DNA of 64,000 nucleotides, taken from Lepidurus packardi. Its lineage: Eukaryota > Arthropoda > Branchiopoda > Notostraca > Triopsidae. The notes under the pieces were generated by a model, which was not told the DNA's origin, ran no database searches, and worked only from the letters and a program-made list of their open reading frames with translations. Shown here piece after piece: positions 53,246 to 64,000 of the stretch. Every line of letters starts with the position of its first letter. Position 1 is the first letter of the stretch. Position numbers and translations under genes: made by a program. Location: assembly GCA_023053545.1 (NCBI GenBank), contig JAKZAN010000005.1, positions 1,178,001-1,242,000 on the forward strand. The letters are read 5' to 3'.

Positions 53246-53350
53246 AATTCACGGAATTCAAGGACGCAAGACTTTAAATCACGGAATTCAAGAACGCAAG
53301 ACTGAAGATCACGGAATTCAAGAACGTGAGATCCAAGATCACGGAATTTG
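53246..53350. repeat. 30-bp tandem repeat, CACGGAATTCAAG units
   Basis: Four units of about 30 bp with ATCACGGAATTCAAGAACG and variable ends. The matching repeated peptide in the ORF at 53163-53417 is a by-product. Confidence 0.85.
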
Positions 53351-53739
53351 TATCTTTTCCTTACGCGGCTGTCGGCTTGGGAGAACTACTCTGTATTGTG
53401 AAGCCTGTGGTAGGTAGTTCGCAGGATTCGTAATCCCTTTCAGGAGAGGCGCTGGAAGTCCTGCGATATCAGTGGTGTTCAGTGTTATGGCTACAACGCC
53501 TGGAACCCTGTCTGAAGGGATTGGCTGCCCGCCCTTCTAAATCTGTTGGAATGTTTATTCTGTGACTTTTCTTAGCTCTAAAAATTGGATTCTCATATTG
53601 TGCAAATGAGATGTTTTGCTTCAAACTGGAATTCCTTATTTGTTGTACCAAAACGTTTCCCGTAAAATCTCGTTTCCAGAAATGTCCTTTTTGTATTATT
53701 TGTAATTTTTGCAATAAAAATGAAACTTTTTAATATTTT

Positions 53740-54090
53740 TGTGTGATTTTTCAAAAAATCCGCTAGAAAAGGAGGCGCGGTTTCCGAAATGGACGTATGC
53801 TATTGGTGGAATGCGCTAAAAGAGGGGCGTGGCTCCTTTTCCAGCTGGGGAAAGCTTTCTCAGGGCTTTTCTCCATAAGGTATAATGCTGTATCAATGCA
53901 CTTCAAAAATCGTGAAAAAATTAGAGACCCGCCCCTGATCCCGACTCCCCTGCTCGGTTTCCTATCCTCGATATTCGAGCTCGTAATGCCGAAGCATCAC
54001 AATTTCAAATATGGGAATAGGAACCTTGCAGGGAAGGCATATGGTACAGGGAGAGGGAGCCATTTAATATTTCGTTTTTCATCGAAATAA
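53740..54090. other. Sequence without a recognisable gene
   Basis: Contains ORF-length open stretches but no motif. A GGAGGCGCGG...TATTGGTGG...GGGGCGTGGC combination at 53772-53832 resembles GC and CCAAT boxes, and a similar pattern is seen at 51120-51180. Confidence 0.3.
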
Positions 54091-54091
54091 A

Positions 54092-54161
54092 GTGCCTCGA
54101 CTGGGAATCGAAACGAGGACCTTTGGGTCCCCAGTCGTGCGTGTTATCCACGCAGTCTTGT
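54092..54161 (-). ncRNA. tRNA-like sequence, probably a decayed tRNA or SINE head
   Basis: On the minus strand a GCGTG/CACGC hairpin (like a D arm) is followed by GACTGGGGACCCAAAGGTCC, resembling the anticodon arm and variable loop of tRNAs, and by TTTCGATTCC, close to the B box. The anticodon and T stems do not pair properly. CGACTGGG and CCCAGTCG instead form an alternative stem. It is not a functional tRNA. Confidence 0.3.
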
Positions 54162-54689
54162 GCTTATACATAAATATCGTTGAAACATCTATAAATACAA
54201 CTATGAAATGAGCCAGTGTACACAGTGTGAGTCACAGGGTACAGTGTGACATGTATCACTGTATACAGTGTACAGTGTGAGACATCCATCTTGTGTTCGA
54301 TTTATATAAATTTGAGGGTTCGCCCATTGACGTGACTTGTATTCTCTAGAAGTTTGCATTCTATTCATTACTTTGTATTGTATTTAAAAGTATAATAAAA
54401 AAACCCTTCCTTAATTTTACATTATGAGTCAAAATCGTTCGAAATAATTACAAGGCCATGTGTTTGTTTTACAGTATTTTTATTAAAAGCTCGCAAATAC
54501 AAGTTCTCATTTATTACTGTTATCGTAGTTTGAAACATTAAAAAGAAAAAAAAAACTGGTCCTGACTTTTTTCCATTTCGAAGAAAATTAGATGAAGGAA
54601 ATACATTCGTTTCACATTGAAGAGTAACACCAGCGCCACGGAGTTCCGGCTCTGCTGATGTGGGACAGCACTCGCTCAGGTTCGGGTTA

Positions 54690-54776
54690 ATTTACACCTG
54701 ATTCTAGCGGTTATTGGATCCCGTCGTTTTGAACGACACTTGCAAAACCCGATGGCCTAGCGTGTACCCGTTTAGT
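54690..54776 (-). pseudogene. Detached fragment of the ELAV-family 3' coding end
   Basis: It matches 58741-58826, the last 80-odd bases of the ELAV gene including its stop codon, with about three substitutions. One change makes a stop (CTAG in place of CTTG). Homology ends abruptly on both sides. It is a partial duplication 4 kb from the source and in the same orientation. Confidence 0.9.
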
Positions 54777-55257
54777 ATGCATCGTTACGGAGTTTTACTT
54801 GTCTTTTTAGGGGGGAATCCATCTCCAGAATGTCTGCAACTATATAGATTGTACAACGATTAATGTTTGTGAAGCAGAATAATTAATTTACTTGAGTTAG
54901 TAAAAAGCCATTCAGAGCTGACAGTTTATTTACTGTTTATTAGTGCATTATCTGCCAAATAATAAGGAAGGCAAAGAAGGTATTTACTAAGAAGCGTTGT
55001 TTTAAAATTGGTAACTTGTTAGGAAAGGACAACAACATTATTATATTACAATAGTATTATTATACAACTATCTTTTTGGTTTGGGATCCCACTTTTTAAA
55101 TAGTTCTATGTTTATTTGAAGATCTGGTTTTACCACGTGATCCCATTAATGTAAAATTTGTAAGAGGAAATATAAGTCATAATAATAATAATAATAATTA
55201 TGACAGAAGCAACAAATAGGCGTGGTTTAGAAGCGCGCCTACTCTTTGCTTGGAGAA

Positions 55258-55573
55258 ATGACACTAAACCTGGAGGAGGAATTGAGCGTCGATGGATGCA
55301 CGTTTCCAATCGAATCGTGCAGTGGGTTGAACCTATCCATACCAAATCTGCGGACCCTCTCCATCGGCAAAATCCGTAAGAAGACATGTCAAGGAGTTCT
55401 ATGCCAATCAGTTGTTAGAGGCCTTAACCCAAAGTAGAGACACTATTGAAGAGCTGTCGTTAATGGAGGACTTTTGGGAAAGCAACGCAGTACTGATGTT
55501 GCATTCCATCCGAGAAGCACTTGAACGCTGTCCGAAGATGAAGAGAGTCAACATGGAAATCGGTGTGGAATAG
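55258..55573 (+). pseudogene. Leucine-rich-repeat-like gene fragment, frameshifted
   Basis: Two overlapping frames together resemble part of an F-box/LRR-type protein. The first, from 55258, has LNLSIPNLRTLSIGKI. After a shift near 55380-55400 the second has QLLEALTQSRDTIEELSL and LERCPKMKRVNM before TAG at 55571. LRRs mediate protein binding, for example substrate choice in ubiquitin ligases. No F-box or start region is seen. It is a piece only, located between the ELAV fragment and a remnant of the foldback family. Confidence 0.45.
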
Positions 55574-55776
55574 GATTTATCAAAGATCTCCGTAGGTCCT
55601 GATCCATAAGTCCATTATCCTCCACTGATGAGGAAGCTTTGAAAAGCAATAATATGTACTTGGCTTTGTTGAAAATAGTCTTAAGTGCTCCTAAACTTCA
55701 AACTTCTTGCAATCGATTTACGTTTGAACCTTTATATTTCTCGCCATGAGCAAGGCGTTGGTCAAACAGGTCTGAC

Positions 55777-55882
55777 CAATCTTGTCCTCTCACGGAACTA
55801 GCCAGAGAGCCTCGAAAAATGGTAACAGAAAGCCCGCTAGGAAGGGGCTGCATGTTCTATCTGCATGCCCCTCTCTATTTAT
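55777..55882 (+). repeat. Diverged remnant of the foldback element arm
   Basis: TCCTCTCACGG, TTAGCC, CTCGAAAA and GGTAACA, in this order and spacing, match the foldback arm at 35770-35870 (inverted at 34255-34330) with many differences. It shows the family is older than the pair at 33-37 kb. Confidence 0.55.
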
Positions 55883-58744
55883 CTTTACCAGGAACTCCAT
55901 ATTTACGTTTCCGACTCCGACTTCCGAAGGAACGAATGCCCTCTAGTAAGTGAAGTGGCAGCTTCTATATCACCGACACATTTTTATTGTACAATACTGT
56001 TTCAAGTGCCACATACATACCCACATACGATGTACAGTTCAGGTCGTTGTTACAGGTTATTAACCGAACAAACCCATTTTCCATGTCTTGTCTATGGAAC
56101 CCAAAAAACTGCAAGACAATCCAATTAGGGGAGAATAGTTATGTAAGGCAAAGCTCTGTATTGCAAATAGTCCAACATGCAAAAGGTGTTTACAACATCT
56201 TTTCTTTTTAAAACTTTGTTTTGGTTTGCCTCTTTCAAATCCTTGCGAAAAAATAGATTTTTAAAGTTTTGTTTTGCTCTATGGAATGATTGAGCAGCCC
56301 ACTGCCGCCCTTTATTCTCTTTTCCCGCCCCCACAACTGGGCTCCAGTTTCGATCAAAACTGGTCCTCTTTTTTAAAAGAAACTGCAAGGTTTTTGCAAG
56401 TTTTTACAAAAAAGCCGCTCCCAACTTTCCCGGTTTCATCTCTGTTAGCACCTTAATCCCTTCTTCTCTCCTTTTGCATAAAGATCTCGCCCTTCCAACA
56501 CCACTTTGAGGAAGAGGGTGTACAAACCTAGTGGTTGGAGAGAAAACCTAACGCATGTTTTGAAAAATGGCAGCTAAAACAAAGTTTTTTTTGTAGTATT
56601 ATTATTTCGTTTCAGGAAGGACTTTTGAAAGATCTTCGGAGAAAACCCTTGGGGTTTTTTTGGCGTGCTTGTTTCTAATCGGTTAGGCTGATACTAAAAG
56701 AACCGAATAGCGAACAGCCGAACCAAATTGTTCGTCTTTTTAAACCCCTGCTTGGATAAAATAATGTTCTTTAGGACCTGCTGATGATAACCTTACACCG
56801 AACCGAGGTGGGAGAGAAAAAAATGGGGTTTTCTAGATAATTCGCTAAGCTTTTGAGAAATAACACGTAAGTATACGTCCAAAAACTGGAGGAGAAAACG
56901 ACTAAAACCTTCGCTACCACTGAGGAAGAGAAATATCCATCCTAGCGCCTTATTTCTTTTTCGTATGATTCGCTTGAAGTAGACAAATTTAAGTAGCAAT
57001 GAAAAGCTCATGGTAAATTGTTTGTTTTTTGACAGAAACATCCTCCGTCTTTTTGTTACCGCCTCTAAAACTAGTTTCTGCTAGCCAGTAGGATATTTTG
57101 CAGCGAAAAACACATGTGTGTAAGGAAATATAAGGAAGAGGAAAAAAGCCACAAAACAAATAGAATGGAACAAACTACGCCAAAATCCATACAAGACCAA
57201 ACACCGACTTTCTAGTTGAAAAAGGATTTTCTTCTGAATTGAAACGACAAAAGTTTGCCAGGAGTAATACAACTCTTAAGAAATTCCTTCCTCCACCAAG
57301 GAAAAATATAAAATGAACTAAATAAACGACTAAAGCATCGTGGACTAGTTTAAACGCTACCTATGCGGAAAAGAACACCGAGTTGAAACAAGTAATCGAC
57401 GTTAAATCAACGCTCAAAAAGGAAAACCTATGCCGCGAGTTTAGAATGCGAAAAATGTTCCAAGACCGTAGGTAAAGAACGGGGTCACTCAAAAAGTGCA
57501 ATTAGAATAATGCGCTGGTGTCAATTCACCCTTTTGCCTGTCAATTACCCGCTACCCTTTCCGCTCTCACATTCTTTCCTTTCAGTTTAGCTGCACTAGA
57601 GGGCGTCACTTCTGCCTCGTCATCCATATTAAAATAAAAAAAATAATACTTGGCATGAAACTGCTCTCTGAAGGAATGTTGCTGTGAAATGGATATGAAA
57701 GACTGGCACACGCTTCCCATTTTGCTTTGTTCGTTGTGTGGCGAGGAGGACAGCTGGGTACTCTCTCTTCAGGTGGGGGGATGGGGGTAAAACGTAAAAA
57801 AAAGAAGCCAACTCATGGAAAACCAATCAGATAAGGAAAAATAAAAACCAAAAATGAACTGAAATGTAATGCCCATGAATCCCATCCACACAAAAATGAT
57901 AATAACGGGACCACCACCCTTCACTTGTGGAAGGAAAAAAAAAAAAATGAAATCTAGTACGAACATCGTTAAGTACATACTCCAAAGTACTGTCTCAATA
58001 TTGCAGGTACTGAACAAAAAACGCTTAGAAGTCCATTGGAAACTAAGCAGAGGGGAAACACATAATTTTTGGCCGAAGATGGCCCAAGAAAACTTGGCAA
58101 CTGAAATGAGCGAATGGGGGCGGGAGGGGGGAGTTGTACCACACAAAAAAAAACGTAAAAAAAAGTTAGGAAAGTTGAGTCAACCGCACATCGAACGAAA
58201 CTCGTGCTAATATCAGTTGTGTGACTTTTGTGTGTGTATGTGTGTGAAAAGCTCTTTCTTACTTCCCCCCAAATTAGTTTCAGCTGACTAGAGGATTTTC
58301 CCGCACTTTGGAGCCAAGTTCTAGCTTCAATACCTAGTCCCGTAATGTCAAGACAGAGGGAGTCACATAAATGGAGATCCGTCAATGGTTTCAGCTAAAT
58401 GACTAGCAGGGCTGATAGAGATAAATTGGTAATGGAACGATTCCACGTTGGGAGGGGGGGATTATGTGATGAAAAACGTTATGTGTAACTTTTGCCAGAT
58501 ATGCTTTTAAACCCTCTTCCAACCCCAAAATACTGTCCGTTCACGTGAAAATACCTCGCCCGCAGCAAAAAAAAGGTATCAGGCTTGTTTTTTTTTTTTT
58601 TTTTTTTACAAACTTTCCCCAGTCGTTGCACCCCAACGAATCCCTTTTTTGTCCTCCAACACAGCTTGATATAAACGTCCAAGTTCTGCTCCTCTTTCTT
58701 CCTCGCTCTCTCTTGCTGGCAAATGTTATGTCGTGAGAGTTAAT
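55883..58744. other. AT-rich region, probably including the ELAV 3' untranslated region
   Basis: No convincing coding sequence. ORFs on both strands are T-run or A-run driven. Because the ELAV stop is at 58745, the part nearest to it should be 3' untranslated sequence. A T19 run is at 58590-58608. Long AU-rich 3' regions are usual for ELAV-family mRNAs. Confidence 0.45.

Positions 58745-64000
<5,256 letters not shown>

Noticed and set aside
53163..53417. 84-codon ORF with HGIQERK repeats
   Set aside because: Encoded by the 30-bp tandem array; no independent support.
57629..58385. Several 65- to 138-codon ORFs downstream of ELAV
   Set aside because: Low-complexity Phe/Ser or Lys-rich frames over homopolymer-rich DNA with no domain or splice pattern.

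Overview
The window is nuclear DNA of an arthropod, probably a small crustacean such as a branchiopod (inference). The signs are GT-AG introns of roughly 50-70 bp in several genes, degenerate TTAGG/CCTAA telomere-type repeats, and animal genes for NEDD1, an ELAV-family RNA-binding protein and NDUFB8. Only a small part is ordinary gene space. The rest is a dense collection of mobile elements, several inserted into or beside one another.

Layout. 1-18 kb: a large inverted duplication. The left arm starts before the window and runs to 9254; the right arm is 13676-18047. Each arm carries a zinc-finger gene fragment, two exons of a coiled-coil gene cut by an LTR, and a 5'-truncated Ty3/gypsy pol. 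A complete non-LTR retrotransposon (3534-8403, 12-bp target duplication) sits in the left arm only, so it arrived after the duplication. The 4.4-kb spacer holds a decayed gene of the DUF6729-like, probably transposase, family. 18.5-19.8 kb: NDUFB8 with a frame break, followed by a 605-bp MITE. 19.8-31.7 kb: two related but diverged KDZ (Kyakuja-Dileera-Zisupton) transposase genes, head to head, with a Myb/SANT-like exon and telomere-like repeats between them. 31.8-33.1 kb: an unrecognised multi-exon gene with consistent splice phases. 33.3-36.8 kb: a foldback element with 1.34-kb arms.

36.8-49.3 kb: two copies, apparently identical, of a 4300-bp element (36801-41100 and 44968-49267). Each encodes one intronless 635-residue OTU-protease/PHD-finger protein between imperfect terminal inverted repeats and iterated subterminal repeats; no transposase is visible. 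Copy 1 ends 31 bp from an orphan first exon that looks like a mitochondrial carrier. Copy 2 lies 282 bp upstream of the NEDD1 start codon. NEDD1 (41.6-44.7 kb) carries an internal ~693-bp tandem duplication that creates a fused exon and keeps the reading frame.

49.3-58.7 kb: small unrecognised ORFs, minisatellites, a truncated hAT/BED transposase, and fragments of RT, LRR and ELAV coding sequence. 58.7-64 kb: the ELAV-family gene on the minus strand, with three RRMs in seven exons and its 5' end beyond the window.

The host genes are unrelated housekeeping or neuronal genes and do not form a pathway. The shared theme is repeated invasion, duplication and breakage by mobile DNA. The best candidate for something undescribed is the OTU-PHD element.
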